Assembly (NCBI GenBank): GCA_964537925.1
Contig: CAZICV010000003.1
Location: 62,001 to 126,000 of the forward strand
DNA from: SLDF01 sp964537925
GTDB lineage: Bacteria > Bacteroidota > Bacteroidia > Chitinophagales > Saprospiraceae
DNA: 64,000 nt
Direction of reading: 5' to 3'
The position numbers and the translations under genes are program-made. A model generated the notes under the pieces. It did not search any database. It was not told the origin of the DNA and saw only the letters and a program-made list of their open reading frames with translations. Position 1 is the first letter of the stretch. Each line of letters begins with the position of its first letter. Positions 9,177 to 18,074 of this stretch are shown here, piece by piece.

Positions 9177-10424
9177 ATGCTACATGGAATCATCAGCAAA
9201 AGCGATCAACTCATAGCACTGGAAGACCAGTTTGGAGCGCACAATTACCATCCCCTTCCTGTGGTCCTGACGCGGGGCAAGGGCGTATATCTGTGGGATG
9301 TGGAGGACAAGCGTTATTACGATTTTCTTTCAGCGTATTCGGCCGTCAACCAGGGGCATTGTCATCCGAGGCTGGTCCAGGTCATGATCGACCAGGCACA
9401 ACAGCTCACCCTGACTTCGCGTGCATTCTACAACGATCAGCTCGGCCTCTATGAAAAATTCATGTGCTGGGTATTCGGATACGATAAGCTGCTGCCGATG
9501 AACACCGGAGCCGAGGGCGTGGAGACCGCCGTCAAGCTTTGCCGCAAGTGGGGCTATAAGATGAAGGGCATCCCGGTCAACCAGGCTAAGATCATTTTCG
9601 TCACCGGCAATTTCCACGGGCGTACCCTGGGCGCTATCTCCGCCTCTACAGAGGCGTCCAGCACACGTGACTTCGGCCCGTTCGTACCCGGATACAAGAT
9701 CATACCATACGATGACCTGGAGGCACTCCAGGCAGCGCTTGAAGACCCGACCGTGGCAGGCTTCCTCGTAGAGCCGATACAGGGCGAAGCGGGTGTAGTA
9801 GTTCCGTCCGAAGGCTATCTGCCCACGGCCTATGCCATGTGCAAAGCTAAAAATGTACTGTTCATAGCCGATGAGATACAGACGGGCCTGGCCCGTACAG
9901 GCCGGATGCTCTGCTGTGATCATTTTGGCATCAAACCGGATATCCTCATCCTCGGAAAGGCCCTTTCAGGCGGCCTCTACCCTATCTCAGCCGTACTCGC
10001 GGACGATCCCGTGATGACCTGCATCAAGCCGGGAGAGCACGGTTCTACCTATGGCGGCAATCCGCTCGCCTCCGCCATTGGGGTCGCTGCGATCAAGGTC
10101 CTGTTGGAAGAGGGCCTGGCCGACAATGCCGATAAGATGGGCCACCTGTTCAGGCAGCGCCTCAGCAAGGAACTGGTCGGCTCCTGCCAACTAGTCGATT
10201 CTGTACGTGGTCTCGGTCTGCTCAATGCGATCGTGGTCAACGACAGCCCGGAGAGCGATACAGCCTGGAATATATGTATGGAACTGGCCGACCGCGGCCT
10301 GCTGGCCAAGCCTACCCACGGCAATATTATACGTTTCGCACCACCACTGGTCATCAACGAAGAGCAGATGCACGAAAGCATTGACATCATAGTGGATACG
10401 TTCAGGGCCTATGCCGCGAAATAG
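9177..10424 (+). CDS. rocD: Ornithine-oxo-acid (ornithine) aminotransferase
   Basis: A PLP enzyme converting ornithine and 2-oxoglutarate to glutamate semialdehyde and glutamate, linking arginine and proline metabolism. The 415-residue sequence carries the class III aminotransferase marks: PMNTGAEGVETAVKL for PLP phosphate binding, FHGRTLGAISAS, LFIADEIQTGLARTG, and the Schiff-base lysine in LILGKALSGGLYP (Lys261), then HGSTYGGNPLA. The preceding 90 bp are gene-free. It converges with the PAP2 gene, leaving only three bases between the stops. Confidence 0.95.
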   Translation: MLHGIISKSDQLIALEDQFGAHNYHPLPVVLTRGKGVYLWDVEDKRYYDFLSAYSAVNQGHCHPRLVQVMIDQAQQLTLTSRAFYNDQLGLYEKFMCWVFGYDKLLPMNTGAEGVETAVKLCRKWGYKMKGIPVNQAKIIFVTGNFHGRTLGAISASTEASSTRDFGPFVPGYKIIPYDDLEALQAALEDPTVAGFLVEPIQGEAGVVVPSEGYLPTAYAMCKAKNVLFIADEIQTGLARTGRMLCCDHFGIKPDILILGKALSGGLYPISAVLADDPVMTCIKPGEHGSTYGGNPLASAIGVAAIKVLLEEGLADNADKMGHLFRQRLSKELVGSCQLVDSVRGLGLLNAIVVNDSPESDTAWNICMELADRGLLAKPTHGNIIRFAPPLVINEEQMHESIDIIVDTFRAYAAK

Positions 10425-10427
10425 ACA

Positions 10428-11063
10428 TCAGGCTGTAGGCAACTGTTCCCGGCCGATATGCCACCTGGCGGGCAATATGTCGTATAGCCGGTAAAAACTC
10501 CAGGCCAGCAAACCACCCCACAGAAAGCCTGCCGCAATGTCGCCGGGATAATGAACGCCGACATATACCTGCGCCAGCCCGATCAGCAAGGCCCAGAGTA
10601 TAGCCAGTGCTGCCAGTATCCTGATACCATATCTTCCGCTCCTGCGCGTCATCAGCATGAAAAAGAAAGCAATGGCCATATGATTGGCGGCATGTGATGA
10701 AGGCATGCTTTTGCCCCGGCCGCAGCGGACCCTTACCTGGATATTCTCCTGCAACGACATATCCTGGCACGGGCGCAGGCGGTCAAAAGCAGGCTTGAGC
10801 AATGAGGAGGTGGAGAAATCAGACAGTCCTGCCAGGAGACAGGTCCATACTACGACAATAGCACCGCGGGAAGCAAAACGATAGATCAGCCAGGCGACTA
10901 CACCGATGTAAAGCGGTATCCACGTCCTGGCATCCCGGGAGAGCACCCAAAGCTGATCCAGCCAGGAAGGCAAATCCAGGCCGTTGATCCGGTGAAACAG
11001 GTCTAGCTCCAGGGCTGTTAGCATCATAGCCGATTTTATCATAGTAGCTCCGTCCACACCCAT
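10428..11063 (-). CDS. PAP2-family membrane phosphatase
   Basis: A 211-residue integral membrane protein with about five to six helices, of the type that dephosphorylates undecaprenyl diphosphate or phosphatidate. The three phosphatase motifs are KPAFDRLRP, MPSSHAAN and AQVYVGVHYPGD. The last normally reads SR-x5-H-x3-D; here Ala-Gln replaces Ser-Arg, while the histidine and aspartate remain. The start ATG at 11063 lies ~27 bases after a TAACTTTG -7 element. A start at the inner MIKSAMMLTALEL is also possible. Precise lipid substrate unknown. Confidence 0.9.
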   Translation of the reverse strand: MGVDGATMIKSAMMLTALELDLFHRINGLDLPSWLDQLWVLSRDARTWIPLYIGVVAWLIYRFASRGAIVVVWTCLLAGLSDFSTSSLLKPAFDRLRPCQDMSLQENIQVRVRCGRGKSMPSSHAANHMAIAFFFMLMTRRSGRYGIRILAALAILWALLIGLAQVYVGVHYPGDIAAGFLWGGLLAWSFYRLYDILPARWHIGREQLPTA

Positions 11064-11089
11064 TCAGGCCTGATCGACGCCACATACCG

Positions 11090-11097
11090 CAAAGTTA
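11090..11097 (-). promoter_or_regulatory. Bacteroidota-type -7 element (TAACTTTG) for PAP2 gene
   Basis: On the minus strand the octamer TAACTTTG matches TAnnTTTG and sits 27 bases before the PAP2 start. A TTG lies upstream at 11114-11116 but only 16 bases away, closer than the usual 19-21. Confidence 0.5.
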
Positions 11098-11175
11098 GCA
11101 ACTATCTCCGATGCAAAAGGACCGTGCCGGACTCACTCGCTGGAATAATATTTCTCATTACAGTTGCATTTGCAG

Positions 11176-11183
11176 TAAATTTG
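11176..11183 (+). promoter_or_regulatory. Bacteroidota-type -7 element (TAAATTTG) for phosphomutase gene
   Basis: TAAATTTG lies 36 bases before the TTG start at 11219 and downstream of the in-frame ATG at 11111, which supports the shorter reading of the gene. No clear -33 TTG is seen. Confidence 0.45.
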
Positions 11184-11218
11184 GACTTCAATTTGGCATA
11201 ACTCCAAAAGAAACAAAT

Positions 11219-12610
11219 TTGAGTCTGATAAAATCGATATCAGGTATACGGGGCACTATTGGCGGCAAGGCAGGCTACAACCTCACTCCGCCGGACATAG
11301 TAGCCTGTACGGCTGCCTACGCAAGTTTTCTAGAACAGACCGGCGCAGAACGCAGGATCGTGATCGGCCGGGATGCCCGGATCTCGGGCGCTATGGTCAG
11401 CCAGCTCGTGATCCAGACACTGGTGGCCAAGGGCTTTGATGTAGTGGACCTGGGACTCTCGACTACGCCTACGGTAGAGATGGCCGTACCGGCCCTCCGC
11501 GCCGGCGCCGGTATCATCATCACGGCCAGCCACAACCCCCGGGAGTGGAATGCCCTGAAGTTTCTCGATCAGCAGGGAGACTTCATCTCGGCCGATACAG
11601 GCAGGAAGTTGCTGCAGATCATAGCAGACGGCGATATCAGCTATGCATCTGTAGACGACCTGGGATCCGTGACCACGGACGACCGTATGCTGCGCCACCA
11701 TATAGATCATATACTGGCTCATCCTTATGTAGACGCAGAGGCGGTCCGCGCCAGGGCCTTTCACGTAGCCATCGACCCGGTCAACTCTACCGGGAGTATC
11801 GCGGTACCAGCCTTGCTGGAAGCGCTTGGTTGCAGTTTTGTCATGATCAATGACGACCTCAGCGGACACTTTGCGCACAATCCGGAGCCGCTGCCGGAAC
11901 ACTTGCAGGATCTTTGCAGGCTTGTACTCACCGAAAAAGCGGACCTGGGCATATCAGTGGACCCCGATGTCGACCGGCTGGCCCTCGTCTGCGAAGACGG
12001 CGCCATGTTCGGGGAAGAGTACACCCTTGTAGCAGTTGCAGACCACTTTCTCTCATACGGAGCGGGTAATACCGTATCCAACCTGTCATCGACCCGCGCA
12101 CTCAAAGACATTACGCAGAAATACGGCGGCCAATACTATGCCTCCGCCGTCGGCGAGGTGAATGTAGTAGAGATGATGAAAGCAAAAAACGCCGTGATCG
12201 GCGGTGAGGGAAACGGAGGTGTGATCGTACCCGGCCTGCACTACGGCAGAGACGCCCTCGCAGGCATCGCTTTTGTCCTGACCACGCTCGCCAAACGCGG
12301 ACTGACCATGACAGCCCTCAGGAAGTCCTATCCGGGGTATACGATCATCAAACAAAAGATCGAATTGTCGGAAAAAACGCCGACCGCGGAACTCCTGGAC
12401 CACATCGCACGCTCTTTTGCTGGAGAAGAAGTCAATACGACAGATGGCGTCAAGATCGATTTTGCGGAGGGCTGGGTACATATCCGCCAGTCCAATACAG
12501 AGCCGATACTCAGGCTATACGCAGAGGCCTCCGATCCCGGCACGGCAGATGCACTATGTGAAAAAGTAAAAACAGTCGCCGATCAATTCTTAAGCCTTAA
12601 AACCCGATAA
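11219..12610 (+). CDS. glmM: Phosphoglucosamine mutase / phosphomannomutase family
   Basis: An alpha-D-phosphohexomutase, 463 residues with the TTG start. The N-terminus SLIKSISGIRGTIGG is exactly where the family begins. The phosphoserine is Ser104 in ITASHNPREWNALKF, the metal loop is DPDVDRLALV, sugar binding is suggested by GGEGNGGVI, and the phosphate-binding C-terminus reads RQSNTEPILRLYAE. Bacteroidota proteins of this branch are annotated either as GlmM (glucosamine-6-P to glucosamine-1-P, for peptidoglycan) or phosphomannomutase; the sequence alone does not decide. An upstream ATG at 11111 would place the start before the promoter-like TAAATTTG and add 36 non-family residues. Six bases after the stop the cysteine desulfurase begins. 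Confidence 0.92.
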   Translation: MSLIKSISGIRGTIGGKAGYNLTPPDIVACTAAYASFLEQTGAERRIVIGRDARISGAMVSQLVIQTLVAKGFDVVDLGLSTTPTVEMAVPALRAGAGIIITASHNPREWNALKFLDQQGDFISADTGRKLLQIIADGDISYASVDDLGSVTTDDRMLRHHIDHILAHPYVDAEAVRARAFHVAIDPVNSTGSIAVPALLEALGCSFVMINDDLSGHFAHNPEPLPEHLQDLCRLVLTEKADLGISVDPDVDRLALVCEDGAMFGEEYTLVAVADHFLSYGAGNTVSNLSSTRALKDITQKYGGQYYASAVGEVNVVEMMKAKNAVIGGEGNGGVIVPGLHYGRDALAGIAFVLTTLAKRGLTMTALRKSYPGYTIIKQKIELSEKTPTAELLDHIARSFAGEEVNTTDGVKIDFAEGWVHIRQSNTEPILRLYAEASDPGTADALCEKVKTVADQFLSLKTR

Positions 12611-12615
12611 ACCAA

Positions 12616-13764
12616 ATGGAACGCATATATCTGGACAATGCAGCCACCACTCCGATCCACCCCGAAGTACTGGCGGAAATGATGCGATGTATGGAGGAAA
12701 ACTACGGCAACCCTTCTTCCATACATGCCGAAGGCAGGAAAGTACGGGCGCTGGTCGAACAGGCCAGGAAGACTGTGGCTCAGCACATCAATGCGTCCAT
12801 CGGTGAGATCTTTTTTACATCCGGCGGTACGGAATCCAACAACACGGCGCTCAAATGCGCTGTGAGGGATCACGGTGTCCGGCGCATTATCTCCAGCCGG
12901 CTGGAACACCACTGTGTGCTGCACACCCTGGAGAGCCTGGCACAGTACAATGACGTCGAGGTAGTCTATCTCGACAATGACAACTATGGCCGCATCGATA
13001 TAGAGCACCTGAGGGCCTGCCTTGAAAACACCGGGAAGAAAACGCTGGTATCCGTCATGCATGCCAACAACGAGATCGGCACGATCAATGATCTTGAGCA
13101 GATCAGCTCAATTTGCATGGAGTTCGGCGTATTGCTGCACTCTGATACGGTGCAGACCGTAGGGCATTTCCCCATCGACGTACAAAGAACACCGATACAT
13201 TTCCTCAGCGGAGCTGCCCATAAATTCCACGGCCCCAAAGGAGCCGGATTTCTCTATGTCAACTCGTCGGCCATGATCCGGCCGTTCATAGACGGAGGAG
13301 CCCAGGAACGCAATGTCCGCGGGGGCACTGAAAATGTATACGGGATCGTCGGGCTCGCCAAGGCCCTTGACCTGGCCTGCGCTTCACTGGATGACCACCG
13401 GGCTTACCTGACCGGGTTGCGCACCTATCTGAAAGAACAGTTGGAAGACATATTTGAAGATGTTTGTTTCAACGGCTGCCAGGAAAACGGGCTTTATACC
13501 GTGCTCAATGTATCCTTCCCTCCTACGCCCAAGTCGGAGATGATGCTGATGTTGCTCGATATCAAAGGGATCAGTGCTTCAGGAGGCAGTGCTTGTTCCA
13601 GCGGCTCGGAAAAAGGCTCTCATGTGATCGCTTCGATCGGCTCGCCAAAAGAACGCAAAGCCGTACGGTTCTCATTCTCATATATGAACACCAGGAACGA
13701 ACTCGACCGGGTGATCGAGGCGCTGAAAGAGATCGTCCCTGTGCGGCAGCAAGTGACTGCCTAA
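12616..13764 (+). CDS. Cysteine desulfurase (NifS/IscS family)
   Basis: PLP enzyme that takes sulfur from cysteine for Fe-S clusters or thiolation. The 382-residue protein starts MERIYLDNAATTP, has FTSGGTESNN for PLP phosphate, the Schiff-base lysine Lys203 in SGAAHKFHGPKGAGFLY, and the persulfide Cys327 in SGGSACSSGSEKGSHV. It is separated from the phosphomutase stop by five bases, so the two are likely cotranscribed. No iscU or suf genes are nearby, so whether it serves Fe-S assembly or tRNA thiolation is open. Confidence 0.95.
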   Translation: MERIYLDNAATTPIHPEVLAEMMRCMEENYGNPSSIHAEGRKVRALVEQARKTVAQHINASIGEIFFTSGGTESNNTALKCAVRDHGVRRIISSRLEHHCVLHTLESLAQYNDVEVVYLDNDNYGRIDIEHLRACLENTGKKTLVSVMHANNEIGTINDLEQISSICMEFGVLLHSDTVQTVGHFPIDVQRTPIHFLSGAAHKFHGPKGAGFLYVNSSAMIRPFIDGGAQERNVRGGTENVYGIVGLAKALDLACASLDDHRAYLTGLRTYLKEQLEDIFEDVCFNGCQENGLYTVLNVSFPPTPKSEMMLMLLDIKGISASGGSACSSGSEKGSHVIASIGSPKERKAVRFSFSYMNTRNELDRVIEALKEIVPVRQQVTA

Positions 13765-13782
13765 ACGCCTAAAAGAAGAAAA

Positions 13783-13826
13783 GCTGCCGGTATTTAGTTA
13801 TCAGTGTCAGGACGATTACCGGCAGC
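13783..13826 (-). terminator. Stem-loop between convergent genes, probable terminator of the AP2 gene
   Basis: A perfect 10-bp stem (GCTGCCGGTA at 13783-13792 with TACCGGCAGC at 13817-13826) with a 24-base loop. Read on the minus strand it is followed by TTTTCTTCTTTT, fitting a terminator for the leftward AP2 gene whose stop is at 13833. It may also slow rightward transcription. Confidence 0.7.
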
Positions 13827-13832
13827 ATCGTA

Positions 13833-14381
13833 TCATACAGTGGCAGCTACAGGCCGTATATCATTGAGTTTCGCCTTGTCGCCGTATACTTCCAGTGATT
13901 TCTTGTTGTAGGCGATTGCCGCTTCCTCGGCCGTATCGTACATGCCTATATGCACAGCTTTGCCGTTGATCGATATGATCGCCCTGAATTTGCGGCTTTC
14001 CTGGTATACACCGGTATAACCGCTGCGGCTGGCTGTTTTCCTTTGCCGGCTGGCTGTAGCTCTTGACCTCCACACCAGGTTGTCCAGGCGACAGTCAAGC
14101 TTATTGCCGTTGCGTGCACCTACCAGGTTGTTCTCCTCGGAATACTGGTCCTTCAGAAAGCGCTCCGCAATAAAACGGTGCAGGTAGATCGTCTCTGTAC
14201 GGAAAGAGCCGTCCTCATTTTTATATGTCTTCTGAAATACGGCACAGCCTGAAGAGTGCTTGCGCAGATTGGTAAGCAGCTCCAGTTCTGCGACCTTCCT
14301 GTCTGCTAGTAGTTCTTCATAGATATCCTTATCCAGCAATATCTCATCCTCGTAGTTCTTTAGCTTTATTCGCTTGATCAT
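13833..14381 (-). CDS. AP2/ERF-domain protein with degenerate HNH-like region
   Basis: A 182-residue protein. The middle (about residues 78-128) resembles an HNH nuclease of the type with LHRFIAERFL and a GNKLDCRLDNLVW ending, but where such nucleases have NHIDG this one reads GARNG, so the catalytic histidine is missing. Residues about 137-178 are a clear AP2 DNA-binding domain: SGYTGVYQESRKFRA, IGMYDTAEEAAIAYN, YGDKAKLN. Start chosen at MIKRIKLKNYEDEIL, matching related proteins; an upstream ATG at 14462 is possible. Bacterial AP2 domains usually sit in homing endonucleases; here the loss suggests a DNA-binding protein or decaying nuclease. It is isolated, converging with the desulfurase gene. 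Confidence 0.8.
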   Translation of the reverse strand: MIKRIKLKNYEDEILLDKDIYEELLADRKVAELELLTNLRKHSSGCAVFQKTYKNEDGSFRTETIYLHRFIAERFLKDQYSEENNLVGARNGNKLDCRLDNLVWRSRATASRQRKTASRSGYTGVYQESRKFRAIISINGKAVHIGMYDTAEEAAIAYNKKSLEVYGDKAKLNDIRPVAATV

Positions 14382-14542
14382 AGGTCTGCATTTAATATCG
14401 TCATCTTTGAAATCGAATGTATAAATGGATATCAGTTGTTTTTGTTCAACCTGCGGCGTCACAACTCTGTAATATGGACGCTGCCATCATCATCCGTTGA
14501 TCTGTCAGGCATTATACAGTTTACTATTCAATATATATACCA

Positions 14543-14564
14543 TGCCGGCTGTTCCCGGCCGGCA
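14543..14564. repeat. GC-rich inverted repeat in the ribD upstream gap
   Basis: TGCCGGC and GCCGGCA form a 7-bp stem with an 8-base loop in the 297-bp gap between the AP2 gene and ribD. No T-tract follows on either strand. The rest of the gap holds the ribD -7 element and nothing else I recognise. Confidence 0.4.
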
Positions 14565-14630
14565 AGGCAACCCCTGATTCGTATAAGAACGAACCTAAAT
14601 GGAACTGAGTACATCCTTTAGATAATTATC

Positions 14631-14638
14631 TATATTTG
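14631..14638 (+). promoter_or_regulatory. Bacteroidota-type -7 element (TATATTTG) for ribD
   Basis: TATATTTG matches TAnnTTTG and is 39 bases before the ribD ATG. I see no FMN-riboswitch core sequence in the region. Confidence 0.5.
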
Positions 14639-14677
14639 GTTCTGACGATACCGGCGTAAACGCGCATACTACACAAA

Positions 14678-15766
14678 ATGATGACATCCCATGATACGTT
14701 TTCCCGGGCATGTATGACAAGGGCCATCGCACTGGCGCGCAGGGCTCTCGGGTATACCCGAACCAATCCGATGGTCGGCTGTGTGATAGCCTGTGACGGC
14801 AGGATACTGGCGGAGGGATGGCATACCGGCTACGGAGCGCCGCATGCCGAACGCATGGCACTGGCCCATGTCCGGCCCGAAGACCGCTCATCACTCTCAC
14901 AGGCTACTATGTATGTGACCCTGGAGCCGTGCAATCATCACGGCAAGACTCCACCATGTACGGAAGCGATCATAGGATCCGGTATACGACATGTATATGT
15001 TGGCGCCATTGATCCCAATCCCATGGTATCCGGCAAAGGAATAGAAGCCCTCCGCAGCGTCGGTATCGATGTGGCCATACACCCGGACAGTGACGCTTCG
15101 CATGCATTGATCACACCTTTCACCGTGCAACAGACCGGGCACAGGCCCTATATCATCCTCAAATGGGCAGAGAGCGCCGACCGCTATATCGGGCGCAGGA
15201 ACGAATCCGTCTGGATCAGTTCTCCGCACAGTAAGCGGATGGTACACCAGTTGAGGAGTGAGGTGGACGGCATCCTGGTGGGAAAAAACACACTGCTTAC
15301 AGATGATCCACTGCTCAGTACACGTGACTACCCGGGAAGGTCGCCTGTCCGGGTAGTCCTGAACAGGAATAATGAACTTCCTCCTTCACTGAATGTTTTC
15401 CAGGCTACAGGCGAGACCCTCTTATTCAGCGGCGGCGGTGTAACAGCAGAAACAAACGGATCCGCCCATATCACGGAAGTCCCTGTCGCTGCCGGCATAG
15501 AACTGCCGGAGCTGCTGCGACTTATCTACGAGCAAGGGATAGGTACACTGTTGGTGGAGGGAGGCGCTACCGTATTACAGAACTTCCTCGTTGCGGGCCT
15601 CTGGGACGAAGTGATGATCATCACTTCTCCGGACAGCATCGGGCATGGCATACCGGCTCCTGCTCCACCACATACCGCCCCTGCAAGGCTATTGAAAGCG
15701 GGTGGTGACACCTGGCATTTTTACTCCAGGCATGGAGGCTCTGTCAGCAATATCGCTCCGTCATAG
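14678..15766 (+). CDS. ribD: Bifunctional riboflavin deaminase/reductase
   Basis: Performs two steps of riboflavin synthesis: deamination of the diaminopyrimidine and reduction of the ribosyl group. The N-terminal deaminase holds the zinc site His56-Ala-Glu58 in APHAERMALAHV plus Cys85 and Cys94 in LEPCNHHGKTPPC. The C-terminal reductase (from about residue 150) has ILKWAESADRYIG, VDGILVGKNTLLTDDPLL and LLVEGGATVLQNFL. At 362 residues the length is normal. No other rib genes lie in the window. The 3' end is followed after about 115 bases by the thioredoxin-like gene. Confidence 0.95.
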   Translation: MMTSHDTFSRACMTRAIALARRALGYTRTNPMVGCVIACDGRILAEGWHTGYGAPHAERMALAHVRPEDRSSLSQATMYVTLEPCNHHGKTPPCTEAIIGSGIRHVYVGAIDPNPMVSGKGIEALRSVGIDVAIHPDSDASHALITPFTVQQTGHRPYIILKWAESADRYIGRRNESVWISSPHSKRMVHQLRSEVDGILVGKNTLLTDDPLLSTRDYPGRSPVRVVLNRNNELPPSLNVFQATGETLLFSGGGVTAETNGSAHITEVPVAAGIELPELLRLIYEQGIGTLLVEGGATVLQNFLVAGLWDEVMIITSPDSIGHGIPAPAPPHTAPARLLKAGGDTWHFYSRHGGSVSNIAPS

Positions 15767-15881
15767 TACAGTGGCAACCGGCGATCGGGCAAACGTTAAA
15801 GTTAATTTAAACCCCCGGCGGGCCGTGTCACCTCGTTTGCTTCTGTTGTTCTATTGTTGTTTATTTGTGAACCGAAACAGG

Positions 15882-16448
15882 ATGTTAATCAAGATGATGG
15901 GACATAAGCGTGTATTGGGTATCATCCTTTTCTCTCTGCTCTTAGGTGCTCCATATTACCTGCAAGGACAAGAAAAGGTCAACTGGCTGACCTGGCAGGA
16001 AGCCGAAAAACTCTCCCGCCAGCAGCGCCGTAAAGTAGTCGTCGACGTCTTTACGGATTGGTGCGGCTGGTGTAAGAAAATGGAGAAAGCTACTTTCCAG
16101 GAGCCCATTATCGCCCGCTATATCAACGAGAACTACTATGCCATCCGGTTCAATGCCGAGTGCAGGGAGTCCATTGAGTTCAACAACAAGACCTACAAAT
16201 ACGTCAAGTCAGGCAAAATGGGCTACAACGAACTGGCCCTGGAGCTGACCAACGGCAAGCTCTCCTATCCGACCATTGTCTTCCTGGACGAAGATTTCAA
16301 AGTGATCCAACCTATACAGGGATTTATCACCCCCGAGAAGTTCGAGATGGTCATGACTTACTTCGCCCGCAACCAGCACAAGACCACGCCCTGGGCCAAG
16401 TATGAGCGGAAGTATGTACCGCTCGCCGAGCTGGACGGCGGCAATTGA
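15882..16448 (+). CDS. Secreted thioredoxin-like protein
   Basis: A 188-residue exported protein: an N-terminal signal segment (VLGIILFSLLLGAPYYL, then QGQEK) precedes a thioredoxin fold with VDVFTDWCGWCKKME (Cys61 and Cys64), NENYYAIRFNAE and YPTIVFLDEDFKVI including the cis-Pro. It belongs with the DUF255/thioredoxin_7-like periplasmic proteins common in Bacteroidota and presumably reduces or oxidises envelope disulfides; partner unknown. The start is ambiguous among ATGs at 15882, 15894 and 15897; an in-frame upstream ORF start at 15702 overlaps ribD and is unlikely. Confidence 0.85.
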   Translation: MLIKMMGHKRVLGIILFSLLLGAPYYLQGQEKVNWLTWQEAEKLSRQQRRKVVVDVFTDWCGWCKKMEKATFQEPIIARYINENYYAIRFNAECRESIEFNNKTYKYVKSGKMGYNELALELTNGKLSYPTIVFLDEDFKVIQPIQGFITPEKFEMVMTYFARNQHKTTPWAKYERKYVPLAELDGGN

Positions 16449-16477
16449 TTCTCCGCGCTTTCGCCCTCTATTTCATG

Positions 16478-18058
16478 TTATTTTTTCTTAGACCCCACGC
16501 CCAGCATACCGAGCAATCCGCGTGTAACCTCGCGCATGAAGGTACGCCCCATCTGCCGGGTGACGGTATTGTCGAGTGCTTTCTCGATCGTACTTTTCCC
16601 GCGCCGACGCGGCGCCGGTGAGGATGTAGTGGCCGGTCGGTCACGCTGAACAGTAGTAGACCTCCGCGGAGCGGCTGCCTTTTCCTCGCGCTCCGCCTGC
16701 TCACGGATACGTTCATTCTTGGCATTGAGTATCTCGAAAGCGCTGTCCCTGTCCAGCGTCTGGGCATACTTGGCTACCAGGGCTGACCGGGATATGATCT
16801 GGTCGATCTCCGTGGTGCTCAGCACATCCATCCGCGACTGCGGCGCCCTCAGCATCGTATGCGCCAGCGGAGTAGGCCGGCCCTTTTCATCCAGCGCTGT
16901 GACAAGCGCTTCTCCTGTACCTATCCGGGTGAGCAGATCCACTGTATCGTAAAACCTGCTGATCGGGAAGTTTTCAGCGGCCAGTTTGATGGCCTTGCGG
17001 TCTTTGGCGGTAAACGCGCGCAGCGCATGCTGGACTTTCAGGCCCAACTGGCTGAGTACGATATCGGGTACATCCGTCGGGCTCTGGGTTATAAAAAAGA
17101 CACCGACGCCTTTGGAACGTATCAGGCGGATGACTGTCTCTATCTGGTTGAGCAATGCCTTGGAAGCTTCCTGGAATACGAGATGGGCCTCGTCGATGAA
17201 GATGGTCAGCCGTGGCTTGTCCGCATCGCCTGTCTCCGGAAAGCTGCCGTAGACCTCTGCCAGGAGCTGCAGCATGAAAGTAGAAAACAGCCTCGGACGG
17301 TCCTGCAGATCCGTGAGCCGGAGTATGGACACGACGCCCTTTCCATCGCGTTGCCGGCAAAGGTCATCGACCTCGAACGAGCGCTCTCCGAAGAAAAGCT
17401 CAGCGCCCTGGGATTCCAGCTCCACGATGCGGCGCGTGATGATACCGACCGTAGAAGAAGAAACCCGGCCATACCGGCCCTCAAACTCCTCTTTGCCTTC
17501 CTCCTGAATATGCTGTAGTACCCTCCGCAGGTCTTTGAGATCGATAAGCGCCAGCCTGGTGTCGTCGCAATACTTGAATACAACGGACAGCAGGCTGCTC
17601 TGTGTATCATTGAGAGAGAGGATCTTGCCGAGCAACACCGGCCCGAACTCCGTCACCGTGGCGCGCAGCCGGACACCCTTTTCCTCGGATAGCGTGAGGA
17701 ATTCCACCGGCGAAGCCGCCGCTTCGAAAGGCAGGCCGATCGCCTGGTGGCGCTCTTCTATCTTGGCGTTGGAGCTACCGGGTACAGCGATACCGCTCAG
17801 GTCACCTTTTATATCCATCAGGAGGCTAGGGATCCCGCATGCAGAGAGCTGTTCGGCGATGATCTGCAGGGTCTTGGTCTTGCCGGTACCGGTAGCCCCT
17901 GTGATCAGGCCGTGCCGGTTGAGCGTGCGCAGCGGTATCTCTACCGGGCAGGAGTTCAGTACGGTCCCTTCATAGATCGCCGCTCCGAGGAATATGCGAT
18001 CGCCCTTGAATGTATATCCTTCCCGGTGATGCTTCTCAAATTCCATCTCACTACCCAT
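16478..18058 (-). CDS. HerA-like ATPase, DUF853 (YjgR) family
   Basis: A 526-residue FtsK/HerA-superfamily ATPase. Walker A is GATGTGKTKT (about residues 54-63), the segment LLMDIKGDLSGIA follows, and Walker B is LTIFIDEAHLVFQ. FFITQSPTDVPDIVLSQLG is the sensor region typical of YjgR proteins. A basic Ala/Pro-rich segment (about residues 455-500) precedes a C-terminus KSTIEKALDNTVTRQMGRTFMREVTRGLLG that is conserved in this family. The cellular role of YjgR is unknown; no nuclease partner such as NurA is present. The next upstream gene on this strand starts 17 bases away. Confidence 0.93.
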   Translation of the reverse strand: MGSEMEFEKHHREGYTFKGDRIFLGAAIYEGTVLNSCPVEIPLRTLNRHGLITGATGTGKTKTLQIIAEQLSACGIPSLLMDIKGDLSGIAVPGSSNAKIEERHQAIGLPFEAAASPVEFLTLSEEKGVRLRATVTEFGPVLLGKILSLNDTQSSLLSVVFKYCDDTRLALIDLKDLRRVLQHIQEEGKEEFEGRYGRVSSSTVGIITRRIVELESQGAELFFGERSFEVDDLCRQRDGKGVVSILRLTDLQDRPRLFSTFMLQLLAEVYGSFPETGDADKPRLTIFIDEAHLVFQEASKALLNQIETVIRLIRSKGVGVFFITQSPTDVPDIVLSQLGLKVQHALRAFTAKDRKAIKLAAENFPISRFYDTVDLLTRIGTGEALVTALDEKGRPTPLAHTMLRAPQSRMDVLSTTEIDQIISRSALVAKYAQTLDRDSAFEILNAKNERIREQAEREEKAAAPRRSTTVQRDRPATTSSPAPRRRGKSTIEKALDNTVTRQMGRTFMREVTRGLLGMLGVGSKKK

Positions 18059-18074
18059 AGTCCGACAGTTTGAT

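Noticed and set aside
14462..14678. Possible FMN riboswitch upstream of ribD
   Set aside because: The RFN core is not visible; only a short GC hairpin and a -7 element are found.
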